NCBI RefSeq assembly: GCF_003589925.1
Contig: NZ_CP032382.1
Span: 7,068,001-7,132,000 of the forward strand
Source: Chryseolinea soli
GTDB lineage: Bacteria; Bacteroidota; Bacteroidia; Cytophagales; Cyclobacteriaceae
Length of the DNA stretch: 64,000 nucleotides
Reading direction: 5' to 3'
Below are positions 17,478 through 25,689 of the stretch, piece after piece (the first letter of the stretch is position 1; each line of letters opens with the position of its first letter). A program made the translations under genes and the position numbers. The notes under the pieces were generated by a model that ran no database searches, was not told the DNA's origin, and saw only the letters and a program-made list of their open reading frames with translations.

Positions 17478-20400
17478 TTAAAAGGAAACATTTAAACTCA
17501 CACCATAGGAACGCACCGTGATCAATTGACCGGTCTCCAGCCAGCTGATGGGCTCGCTGCCGTTGGCCAGCTCTGCGGGGTTCAATCCCTTGGGCGCTTT
17601 TTGCCAGATCATGAGCGGGTTGCGGGCTATGAAGCCCACGCTCACCGAGCGCACCGGGAGTTTGCCCAGCATGTCGCGTGAGAAGGTGTAGGCCACTTTC
17701 AATTCGCGCAAGCGGATAAAGGAGGCATCATACAGCCACTCTTCATAAATGTCGCGGCCGAGATTGTTCCGGTAATAGGCTTTGGCATCCACGAAGGTGG
17801 TCACTTCCTGACCGGTAGTTTTTGAGATGCCATTCACCTGCACGCCACCCCCCTCTGCAACGGGGTCCCTAACATTTTTTCCATTTTGATTGATGGCGGC
17901 GGTTTCCACGGCTTGTCCCGATTTCACGGAAAGCATTTTGGTCCAGCTAAAGAACTGACCACCGGCCTGGAAGTCGATCATCGCATTGAGGCTCACCGGG
18001 CCATAGCTGAACGTATTTTGAAAACCACCGGTGTAGTCGGGCAACACCGTGCCAAAGTTGTGGTTGGTTTCATAGAGCGGCAGGTTGTTGTCGCCCAGCA
18101 ATATTTTTCCCGTAGCAGGGTCGCGCGCATACGCCTGGCCGATGAGATTGCCATAGGCCTCTCCGACGTGCGCGTTCACCGACACCGTGCGGCCTGCATA
18201 GGTGTTGCTGGCGATGAGGAAGTTGTTGATATCGATGGTGCCGTCGTTGTACAGTTCTTTCACCATGCTGCGGTTGCGGCTGATGTTGAAGGTCATGTCC
18301 CAATTGAATTTGCCGCTGCGAATAGGCGTGCCCATCAGGGCAAGCTCAAAACCTTTGTTCTCGATCAAACCGGCGTTGATGATGGTGGTCGTGTAGCCGC
18401 TGGCGCCCGACACGGGCAAGGTGAGGATCTGGTTTTTGTTGCGCTGCAAATACAACGTGAACGACATGCCCACGCGGTTGTTGAAGAATTTCAGATCGAG
18501 GCCGGTTTCATACGAGTTGCTGAATGAAGGTTTCAGCGTGGGATTGTTCAATTCATCGGGCACGTACAACGAATTTACCGTGCGATCAGGATCCGCATAG
18601 ACAGTGCCTACTTCATAAAAGTAGGTGGTCTGATACGGCTTCAGGTCGCCTCCCGCCATGGCATAGCTCGCCCTAAACTTACCGAGGCTGAGCGGTTGCC
18701 AGTTCAACAGTTCACTAAACACGGCACTTCCCGATACGGAAGGATACCAATAGGAATTGTTATTTGTGGGCAGCGTCGAAGAGTTGTCGTTGCGCAGCGA
18801 GGCGTCCAGGAACCACGTGTCCTTGTAGCCCAGCGACACCATGGCGAACAAGCTGCGGATCTCTTTCTCGCGCAGAAACGATTCCACAAAGGGGCGATCG
18901 ACCGAAGCGGCAATGTTATAAAAGCCCGGCGTCGACAACCCACCCGCTGTGCGCTGGAAGAGGTAGGTATATTTCTGGTGCATCAGGTTGGCACCGGCAT
19001 TGGCGTTCAACGAAAAGCTGCCCCAGGTTTTGGAGAATTGTGCCAGGAACTCATAGTTCATTTCCTGGTTCTGATATTTTCCAATCGAGTATTCCGACAA
19101 ATACCGTCCGCCCGCCGCCGTCCGGTTGTCGATGTTCTGTGTGAACATGTCCGAGCGGATCGTGCCACCCAATTTCAACGACGGCAGCAATTGATAGCTC
19201 AGCGCCACATTGCCAAAGTAGCGGTCGCGGCTGTCCTGCGAAAAATTTTCATACGCATCGAAGTAGGGATTGTTCCAGTAGAGTGCCTCCGTGTCGATCG
19301 TACCGTCGCCACTGGGGCTGCTCAGGTTCCAATGCAGGAACGAGCCGTCGGGATATTTATAGTTCTTCAGTTTCTTCATGTCGATGCTCCGCTGAAACCA
19401 CTGATTGAAATAGGTCGTGCCATAGTCATAGCCCTGGGGTGGACGTTGACCGCGGTTGTTGGCGTAGTTGAGGCTGGTGGAGACCGTTAATTTGTTCGTG
19501 ATGTCCATCGATGCATTCAATCCCAGGTTGTTTCGCTTCAGCCACGTATTGGGTTGCACACCCGACGTGGTCGTGCGGTTATAGCTGATGCGGAAAGAGG
19601 AATTGGCGCCGCCGCCGCTCACGGAGATGTTGTTGTTCTGCGTGTGACCCAGCTCATAAAAATCTTTGATGTTGTTGGGGTGTGGCACATACGGTGTGGT
19701 CTTGCCATAGTCGAAGTCGTCGGGATAGAAGCTGTAGAACTGGCGCACGGGGGTGCCGTCCATTTTGGGTCCCCAGCTTTCGTCCACGCTGGTGTTGGCA
19801 TAGGGTGTGCCATCGGCCAGTTTGCTGAACGTCTGGGTGCTGCCCCCGCCGTACAGGTTTTGGTTGGGCATGAAGTTGCCGGCTTTCTCCACGGAGAATG
19901 CGCCACTGTAGTCAACGTTCACTTTGCGGGCGCCGCGCGATCCTTTTTTGGTCACGATCATGATCACACCGTTCTGTCCCCGTAAACCATAAAGCGCAGA
20001 GGCGGCCGGGCCTTTCAATACGTTGATCGATTCAACGTCGTCCGGGTTGATGTCCTGGATAATGTTGCCATAGTCCTGGCCGTTGCGTTCTGAGAAATTC
20101 TGGTTCGACATCGGTGTGCCGTCCAGCACGATCAGGGGTTCGTTGGTGCCGTCCAGCAGGTTCACCCCGCGGATCTTGATCTTTTGCGTGCCCCCCATGC
20201 TGGAACCGGGCGAGCCGGTGACCTGCACGCCGGCCACTTTGCCAGACAAGGAACCCAGCACGTTTTGTTCTTTGGTGTAGGTAAGATTCTGGCCTTTCAC
20301 CTCCTGCGTAGCATAGCCCAGCGACTTCTCTTCGCGGGTAATGCCGAGGGCGGTGACCACGACTTCTGTCAAGGCCTGAATGTCCTGCGTCAGCGTCACA

Positions 20401-21065
20401 TCGATCACCGAGCGATTGTCGATGGATACCTCTTCGGTTTTGAAACCGATAAAAGAAAACAGCAACACACCGCCGCCATCGGGTACGGTCAGTTTATATG
20501 CGCCATCGGCGTCAGTGGTCGTGCCGGTGGTGGTGCCTTGCAACACGATGCTCACGCCCGCCAGCATGCCCCCTTCGCCATCCGACACCTTGCCGGAGAT
20601 GGTCTGGTCAATGACTGCAGGGCGTTCGTCGTTAACGCTTCCCTGTTCTTTGCGAACGATGAGGATGTTCTTGCGGATCTGCCTATACGTGAAGGCAGTA
20701 TTTTCCAGCAGCAGCGACAGGGTTTCAGGAACGGTGCGCCGCGCGCTGGCCAGGGTGAGGTGATTGATATTTCTGATTTCTTCGTTGCGATAGACAAAGC
20801 GGAACGGCGTGAGGTTCTCGATCCGTTTCAGAGCCGTTTCCAGCGACTCGTCTTTCAATTCCAGTGTGATGGTCGTGGCGTTCTCGGCGTTCTGCCCATG
20901 ACCGGGCGTGGCCAGCAAAACGTCGATGCTGGTCAGTAAGATCGCCAATAAGAACACACTGATGCGCATAAGCTGTCGTAGATAAGGGTTCCGGAACCAC
21001 CGCGCCAGGTTTCGCGCACGCCCGCACGGCCGTCCTCCTTCTGCTTTTGATACAGAAAAATTCAT
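17478..21065 (-). CDS. SusC/RagA-type TonB-linked transporter with STN domain
   Basis: 1195 residues. A long N-terminus with membrane segment at about 33-55 is followed by an STN (secretin/TonB short N) domain at about 62-120 (TITLELKDESLETALKRIEN), a carboxypeptidase-like beta-sandwich at about 145-220 (ISGKVSDGEGGMLAGVSIVL), and the plug with KIKIRGVNLLDGTNEPLIVLDG-type signature, then a barrel ending VSLNVSF. STN domains contact FecR-type anti-sigma factors, and such a FecR and an ECF sigma are encoded just upstream, which makes this a trans-envelope signalling transporter. It imports a nutrient captured by the downstream SusD. Confidence 0.92.
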   Translation of the reverse strand: MNFSVSKAEGGRPCGRARNLARWFRNPYLRQLMRISVFLLAILLTSIDVLLATPGHGQNAENATTITLELKDESLETALKRIENLTPFRFVYRNEEIRNINHLTLASARRTVPETLSLLLENTAFTYRQIRKNILIVRKEQGSVNDERPAVIDQTISGKVSDGEGGMLAGVSIVLQGTTTGTTTDADGAYKLTVPDGGGVLLFSFIGFKTEEVSIDNRSVIDVTLTQDIQALTEVVVTALGITREEKSLGYATQEVKGQNLTYTKEQNVLGSLSGKVAGVQVTGSPGSSMGGTQKIKIRGVNLLDGTNEPLIVLDGTPMSNQNFSERNGQDYGNIIQDINPDDVESINVLKGPAASALYGLRGQNGVIMIVTKKGSRGARKVNVDYSGAFSVEKAGNFMPNQNLYGGGSTQTFSKLADGTPYANTSVDESWGPKMDGTPVRQFYSFYPDDFDYGKTTPYVPHPNNIKDFYELGHTQNNNISVSGGGANSSFRISYNRTTTSGVQPNTWLKRNNLGLNASMDITNKLTVSTSLNYANNRGQRPPQGYDYGTTYFNQWFQRSIDMKKLKNYKYPDGSFLHWNLSSPSGDGTIDTEALYWNNPYFDAYENFSQDSRDRYFGNVALSYQLLPSLKLGGTIRSDMFTQNIDNRTAAGGRYLSEYSIGKYQNQEMNYEFLAQFSKTWGSFSLNANAGANLMHQKYTYLFQRTAGGLSTPGFYNIAASVDRPFVESFLREKEIRSLFAMVSLGYKDTWFLDASLRNDNSSTLPTNNNSYWYPSVSGSAVFSELLNWQPLSLGKFRASYAMAGGDLKPYQTTYFYEVGTVYADPDRTVNSLYVPDELNNPTLKPSFSNSYETGLDLKFFNNRVGMSFTLYLQRNKNQILTLPVSGASGYTTTIINAGLIENKGFELALMGTPIRSGKFNWDMTFNISRNRSMVKELYNDGTIDINNFLIASNTYAGRTVSVNAHVGEAYGNLIGQAYARDPATGKILLGDNNLPLYETNHNFGTVLPDYTGGFQNTFSYGPVSLNAMIDFQAGGQFFSWTKMLSVKSGQAVETAAINQNGKNVRDPVAEGGGVQVNGISKTTGQEVTTFVDAKAYYRNNLGRDIYEEWLYDASFIRLRELKVAYTFSRDMLGKLPVRSVSVGFIARNPLMIWQKAPKGLNPAELANGSEPISWLETGQLITVRSYGVSLNVSF

Positions 21066-21106
21066 ACTTTTGATATGTTTTAAGTGATGCTGAATTATTT
21101 AAAACA

Positions 21107-21171
21107 GCCTGCCACCGATGCCAGTCGAGTGGCAGGCACATTTTTGGACCTCCCTGCCCTGGGCAGAGAGG
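21107..21171 (-). terminator. Tandem hairpins between fecR and susC
   Basis: A perfect 9-bp stem (gcctgccac 21107-21115, gtggcaggc 21129-21137) is followed on the minus strand by TGTTTTAAAT. A second hairpin (cctccctgcc / ggcagagagg) lies at 21149-21171. They fit a terminator after the sigma/FecR transcript, leaving susC to be expressed from its own promoter in the 40 bp before 21065. Confidence 0.6.
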
Positions 21172-21249
21172 CACCAAGCACTACGAGCTTAGGTTAAGTA
21201 TTCTTTTCATATCGCTTAGGTTAGGTTGGTATCGCATCAAGCCTGGTCT

Positions 21250-22287
21250 TTAACATCCGTCTCCCTTTATCAGCATATTCCCCGCTGCGTCGCGCAGATA
21301 GTTCGCACCGTTGAATTCACAAATGATCTGCAGGATCTGATCCAGGTCTTCGCCATGCAGGAAAGTCGCCGTGAAGCGACAATGCCGGGTCTTCTCGTTT
21401 TCAAAACGGATGGTCACGTGAAAGCGCTCTTCCAATTGCGCGGCAGCTTCTTCCAGGGTAATGTCGTCGAAGAAAATATCACTGGCCTTCCAGGCAATGG
21501 CGGCGTTGCTGTTTACGTTGCGCTGGTAGCTTTGCCGGCCCAACTTGCGGAAGGTGATCTGTTGGTTTGGGGTGATCACGCCCAGGGTCCGGTCGTCATC
21601 GTTCACTTGCACTTTACCGCGGGTCACGGTCACGACAATACTATCCTGCTCATCGTACGCTTTGATATTAAAGGCTGTTCCCAACACGGTGGTGGTCAAT
21701 TTCCCGGTGCGCACGATAAAAGGCTTGGACACATCGTGTTTAATATCAAAATATCCTTCCCCTCTCAACAGCACCTCGCGGTGTCCCATCCCTTCGAACG
21801 ATGCTGGATATTCCAAATGGCTTCCGGCATTCAACACCACCGTGCTGCCATCGGGAAGTTTTAAAAATTGATGTTCGGTGGCGGAAGGCTGCGAAGCCTG
21901 GGCAATGAGTGGTGATTCATCTTTCAGCGAAGTCCTGCCATACCAAGCGGCACCGGCCAGCAAGGCCAATGTAACGGCCGCGGCTACTTTCATCCAGGTG
22001 CTGAAAAGCGCGCGTTGTTTTTGAAGGGGCTGCGCGAAGCGGTGATCGGAGGCCGGTAGAATGCGTTCCAATATCCGCTCCGTTTTCTCGGCCGATAGTT
22101 TTCCATGCTCCGGAAGCTCTTCCCACAATTTGTCCATCAAGGCTTGGATCGCCTCGTCGCTGGCAGGTTGGGCCAGGGTTTGCATCAATTCCTGTTTTTC
22201 AGCGTCGGAACACGTATCGTCTACATAACGCTGAAAAAGATACAACAACCGCGCTTGATCCATGGCTTCCGGGTTTAGATATACCAT
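21250..22287 (-). CDS. FecR-family anti-sigma factor
   Basis: 345 residues: a cytoplasmic sigma-binding N-terminus (LLYLFQRYVDDTCSDAEKQEL), one transmembrane helix at about 103-120 (WMKVAAAVTLALLAGAAWYG) and a periplasmic FecR domain with HQFLKLPDGSTVVLNAGSHL and the GEGYFDIKHDVSKPFIVRTG segment. The C-terminus carries the STN-like half (LEEAAAQLEERFHVTIRFEN). It relays a signal from the STN domain of the SusC at 17478-21065 to the sigma factor at 22390-22968. An alternative start is Met9 (22263), which agrees better with the family start. Confidence 0.92.
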   Translation of the reverse strand: MVYLNPEAMDQARLLYLFQRYVDDTCSDAEKQELMQTLAQPASDEAIQALMDKLWEELPEHGKLSAEKTERILERILPASDHRFAQPLQKQRALFSTWMKVAAAVTLALLAGAAWYGRTSLKDESPLIAQASQPSATEHQFLKLPDGSTVVLNAGSHLEYPASFEGMGHREVLLRGEGYFDIKHDVSKPFIVRTGKLTTTVLGTAFNIKAYDEQDSIVVTVTRGKVQVNDDDRTLGVITPNQQITFRKLGRQSYQRNVNSNAAIAWKASDIFFDDITLEEAAAQLEERFHVTIRFENEKTRHCRFTATFLHGEDLDQILQIICEFNGANYLRDAAGNMLIKGDGC

Positions 22288-22389
22288 TAAGACAACCGGC
22301 GAAGCCGTCAGGAGTAGTGAGAAACGAAAAAAGTTGAGGAATTATTTCCGGTGCGAAAAACCCGCACGAATTGACTATCCTAATCCAAT

Positions 22390-22968
22390 TTATTCGAACC
22401 AGGAAACCAGGCTCAACAGCCAAAGGCCCATCGTGCTGCTGAAATGGGTCTTGATGGTGCGCAGCGCTTGCTGCATGTGGGTCTTCACCGTGAGGCGCGA
22501 AATGTTGAGGCGGTGCGCCACTTCTTCGTATTTAAGACCCTGTTGATGGCAAAGGCTATACACCTGCCGTTGTTTGGGGGGAAGCCGGTCGATCACGCGA
22601 TCGAGCAACCGCTGATAGTCCTCATAGATCACAGCCTCCTCCGTTTCTTCATGGGTTTTCACCAGCACTTTTTCCAGGGCTTGCCTGGCATGAGCCTCAT
22701 GCGCCAGGTGTTTCAACACATTGAAGGTATGATTCCGGGTGATCGTGTAGAGATAGGAAGGGAAATAATCAATGGCCGAAAGACCCTCGCGATGCAACCA
22801 GATTTTCAGAAAAACTTCTTGTACGATCTCCTCTGCCGTGGCGTCGTTGTGGGTAAGTTTTAAAGCAAAGGCATGCACCTTGCCCGCGAACCGGTCGAAG
22901 AGCTCGCGAAAAGCAAGCGGATCACCCGAGGCTACGAGATCAACAAGATTTTTCAGTTTAGGTTGCAT
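22390..22968 (-). CDS. ECF RNA polymerase sigma factor (Bacteroidota FecI-like)
   Basis: 192 residues from the ATG at 22966-22968. Region 2 contains AFRELFDRFAGKVHAFALKL, TAEEIVQEVFLKIW and YLYTITRNHTFN; region 4 has LPPKQRQVYSLCHQQGLKYE with the HTH HRLNISRLTVKTHMQQAL. This is the 'RNA polymerase sigma-70 factor, Bacteroides expansion family' type. It lies about 100 bp upstream of its FecR partner and should direct transcription of the SusCD operon when released. Confidence 0.93.
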   Translation of the reverse strand: MQPKLKNLVDLVASGDPLAFRELFDRFAGKVHAFALKLTHNDATAEEIVQEVFLKIWLHREGLSAIDYFPSYLYTITRNHTFNVLKHLAHEAHARQALEKVLVKTHEETEEAVIYEDYQRLLDRVIDRLPPKQRQVYSLCHQQGLKYEEVAHRLNISRLTVKTHMQQALRTIKTHFSSTMGLWLLSLVSWFE

Positions 22969-23163
22969 GCTTTCCCGTGCTTGCGCAACATTAAGGTAAT
23001 CTAAACTTAACGAAAAAGGAAACGGCACACAAGACCAACGCCGGTTTGGGAGGCGCTTTACACGCCGGCTTTCGCAAAAAAATCGGATCTCAATCCATTG
23101 CGGGGAATATTTCCGAATCGCCGAATTTTAACGAGGACACACGATGGATGCGTTCATCCCAGG

Positions 23164-24180
23164 TCAACGACAAGCGGACGGCAACTTGTCCGCCGGCATT
23201 TCACCCCGTGCCACGGCTTTGGTGTAATAGGAACATGCACCCTTCGCATCGCCCGATGCCCGGAGGGCGTCGCCCAGATAAATATAGATGCGGTCGATGA
23301 AAGGGTCCATCTCCTCGGCCTGCTTGAACAAACGGATCGCCTCTTGGTCCTGGTGGGTCTTCAGGTAGTAAAGGCCTTTGTTCCGGTAGGCCCAACCGTT
23401 GTAAGGATCCAACCCAATGCTCAGGTCAATATCCTTGCGTCCGTTCTCCACATCACCGGTCAGCAGCGCGATGTAGCCGCGGTTGTTCAAAAAGAAGGGA
23501 TCACGCGGTTGCAAGGTCAGCGCTTCTGCCAACTGCTTCCTGGCGTCGTCATATTTTTCCAGTTCAATGTCCACCATCGCCAACGCATTGTAGGCATTGG
23601 CTTCTTTGGGATTCAGGCGTAGCGCGTGTTCAAAGTGCAGGCGCGCGCTGTCGTATTGTTTTTTATAATAGTACACCGTTCCCAGGTTCACCCAGATCTC
23701 GGCATTCTGGCTGTCCATCACGCTGGCCATTTTGAATGCCTCTCGCGCACGATCGAATTCCCGCAGCCGGGTATGGATCAAGCCCTTTGAAAAATAGGCA
23801 ACGGCCGTGTCGGGTTTATGCCTGATCACATAGTCAATGTCTTTCATGGCCCGGTAATATTCTTTCAATTCATACGCGGTGTTCGCGCGATTGAAATAGG
23901 CATCGAGGTAGTCGGGGTGACAAGCAATGGCATGATCATAATCGTCCAGTGCCTCCCGGTATTTCGATTTGTTGAAGTGCAGCGTGCCCAGGTTGTTCCA
24001 GGCATCGGCAAAACACGAATCGAGTTGCAGCGCCTCCCGCAGATAATGCTCAGCCTCATCCGCCTTCTGGTTTTTGATCATGTCGTTACTCTGCAACAAG
24101 AACCGTTGCAACCGGGTCTCCTTGCTATCGCTGCAAGCCAGCAACAACACACTCAACATCATGACAATCCCTTTCTTCAT
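23164..24180 (-). CDS. TPR-repeat lipoprotein
   Basis: 338 residues with a lipoprotein signal (MKKGIVMMLSVLLLACSDS). The remainder consists of about eight tetratricopeptide repeats of 34 residues, for example AEHYLREALQLDSCFADAWN, REALDDYDHAIACHPDYLDA and SARLHFEHALRLNPKEANAY, so it is an all-helical protein-binding scaffold in the envelope. The start at 24178-24180 gives the cleanest signal peptide. It lies upstream of the ECF sigma gene on the same strand, separated by nearly 200 bp, so joint regulation is uncertain. No enzymatic domain is present. Confidence 0.88.
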   Translation of the reverse strand: MKKGIVMMLSVLLLACSDSKETRLQRFLLQSNDMIKNQKADEAEHYLREALQLDSCFADAWNNLGTLHFNKSKYREALDDYDHAIACHPDYLDAYFNRANTAYELKEYYRAMKDIDYVIRHKPDTAVAYFSKGLIHTRLREFDRAREAFKMASVMDSQNAEIWVNLGTVYYYKKQYDSARLHFEHALRLNPKEANAYNALAMVDIELEKYDDARKQLAEALTLQPRDPFFLNNRGYIALLTGDVENGRKDIDLSIGLDPYNGWAYRNKGLYYLKTHQDQEAIRLFKQAEEMDPFIDRIYIYLGDALRASGDAKGACSYYTKAVARGEMPADKLPSACR

Positions 24181-24229
24181 AACCATTGAAACTATAAATC
24201 CATTTTCTAAAATCGCTCAACCTAAACCC

Positions 24230-24487
24230 ACTCCACTTAACGTCCGTTCGTAAACCTCAAGAGCGTTGGTGTGCTCGTAATCAGGCGGCCCCCCTCGTTC
24301 CTCGGGTCGGGCTATCCGTTCCAAGTCCGTCCACCCCTTTACTCCCCCACTCGAAGATCCGATTAAGCCCATTTGTTGGTGTCCCACCAACAAATCACTT
24401 TCAGCATCCCCACCGCACTTCGGGCTTTCCACTACTATCCCTGGCCGGTCCCCCGCGACAAACTCCCCGCAAGCTAACTAGCGTACG
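24230..24487. other. Structured GC-rich non-coding stretch upstream of the his leader
   Basis: The region between the TPR gene and hisL holds no credible gene but is rich in structure. A near-perfect hairpin lies at 24371-24395 (atttgttggt and accaacaaat around a 5-nt centre). A gagc...gctc hairpin lies near 24261-24276. The sequence TCGGGCTWTCC occurs twice (24307-24317 and 24420-24430). Base composition is higher in G+C than the flanks. It could be a small RNA, a dispersed intergenic repeat or a remnant of a mobile element; read leftwards the motif is GGAWAGCCCGA. Confidence 0.4.
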
Positions 24488-24589
24488 GTTCCAAAACTAA
24501 AGACAACAGAATGAAAAATGACCTTTTTCCTTTTTATCCCAGCCAAAATTTTGAGATTAAAGAACTATTTGATTTCTTAGCACCCGCAA

Positions 24590-24667
24590 ATGAGAAACGC
24601 CATCAACAACAGCAACCACCACCATCATCATGTGAAGCACACGATGCGTGGCACGGCTGTATCTTGA
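24590..24667 (+). CDS. hisL: Histidine operon leader peptide
   Basis: A 25-codon frame reading MRNAINNSNHHHHHVKHTMR then GTAVS and TGA. Five consecutive His codons (24617-24631: cac cac cat cat cat) and a sixth at 24638-24640 are the signature of a ribosome-mediated attenuation leader, like the seven-His leader of enteric bacteria. It ends 20 nt before a terminator hairpin and about 80 nt before hisG. Stalling at the His codons when charged tRNA-His is scarce should favour readthrough into hisG. I found no clear Shine-Dalgarno, which is usual here. Confidence 0.85.
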   Translation: MRNAINNSNHHHHHVKHTMRGTAVS

Positions 24668-24686
24668 TCAATCATAAAAGATTTTC

Positions 24687-24722
24687 AAAAGGCTTGTCAC
24701 CACGTGTGGCAAGCCTTTTTTG
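24687..24722 (+). terminator. Attenuator terminator of the his operon
   Basis: Stem aaaaggcttg (24687-24696) pairs with caagcctttt (24710-24719), with an inner ccac/gtgg extension, followed by a run of T. It lies between the His-rich leader and hisG. A competing pairing is possible between cgtgg in the leader (24647-24651) and ccacg inside the terminator (24700-24704), which could act as the antiterminator. The exact alternative folds were not computed. Confidence 0.75.
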
Positions 24723-24748
24723 TTTTACTAGTTAATGCTGAATAAAAA

Positions 24749-25609
24749 ATGAACACCCTACTTCGCATCGCCATTCAAAAATCCGGACGCCTTCAGGAAG
24801 GTTCGCTCGAACTCCTCAAAGAAAGCGGCCTCTCCTTTAGTAATGGCAAAGACCAACTCAAAACCCAGGCCCGCAATTTCCCCGTGGAAGTCTTGTTCCT
24901 TCGCGACGACGACATCCCTCAATACGTCGAAGACAAAGTGGCCGACGTGGGACTGGTAGGCGAAAACGTTTTCGCCGAAAAGAAAAAGAAGAACCAGATC
25001 GTGAAACGTCTCGACTTCGCGAAGTGCCGCCTCTCCATCGCCATCCCCCGTTCCGAAACCTATGGTGGCATTGCATCCCTCCATGGAAAAAACATCGCTA
25101 CCTCCTACCCCAACATCGTCAAGGATTTTCTGCAGAAACACAACATCACGGCCGGCATACACGAGATCAGCGGCTCCGTTGAGATTGCTCCAGGCATAGG
25201 GTTAGCCGATGCCATCTGCGATATTGTGAGCACGGGCAGCACGCTCCTGGGCAATGGCCTGAAGGAAGTGGAAACCGTCATGCAATCGGAAGCGGTGATC
25301 ATTGCCAACCCCGAGCTGGGGCCGGAGAAACAAAAAATACTCGACAAGCTTTTGTTCCGCATCGAGGCGGTGAAGAAGGCGAAGAACAATAAATACATTC
25401 TCATGAATTGTCCGAACGAGTCGATCGAGAAGATCACAACGGTTATTCCGGGGATGAAGAGCCCGACCATCATTCCGTTGGGCCGGCCAGGATGGAGTTC
25501 GTTGCATTCGGTAGTGGATGAGAATGATTTTTGGGAGAAGATCGATTTGCTTCGGGAGTGTGGAGCGGAGGGCATCCTCGTCATCCCTATTGAGAAGATG
25601 ATCGTATAA
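24749..25609 (+). CDS. hisG: ATP phosphoribosyltransferase (long form)
   Basis: 286 residues, the length of the long HisG form, which carries its own C-terminal ACT-like regulatory domain (about 220-286, ending GILVIPIEKMIV) and does not need HisZ. It joins ATP and PRPP in the first step of histidine synthesis and is normally feedback-inhibited by histidine. The family pattern ADAICDIVSTGSTLLGNGL is at about 153-171. It is the first gene of the his operon; about 80 bp separate it from hisD, the largest gap in the operon. Confidence 0.95.
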   Translation: MNTLLRIAIQKSGRLQEGSLELLKESGLSFSNGKDQLKTQARNFPVEVLFLRDDDIPQYVEDKVADVGLVGENVFAEKKKKNQIVKRLDFAKCRLSIAIPRSETYGGIASLHGKNIATSYPNIVKDFLQKHNITAGIHEISGSVEIAPGIGLADAICDIVSTGSTLLGNGLKEVETVMQSEAVIIANPELGPEKQKILDKLLFRIEAVKKAKNNKYILMNCPNESIEKITTVIPGMKSPTIIPLGRPGWSSLHSVVDENDFWEKIDLLRECGAEGILVIPIEKMIV

Positions 25610-25689
25610 TTCATTTTTCACCGCATCACCTTCGCTTAAGTTTCGGTGAGCCGGCAAAGTTGACTTAAAGGTTTTAAAATTGAGTACTT

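Noticed and set aside
24217..24432. Minus-strand 71-residue frame in the structured stretch
   Set aside because: Its translation follows the repeats and hairpins of the non-coding stretch; no protein family resemblance.
24440..24500. cgtacggttc near 24483-24492, like the end of group II intron domain V
   Set aside because: The matching 5' half of a domain V hairpin is missing and no reverse transcriptase frame is near.
24511..24735. 74-residue frame overlapping the his leader
   Set aside because: Frame shifted relative to the His-codon frame and runs through the terminator; gives poly-Gln/Pro instead of His.
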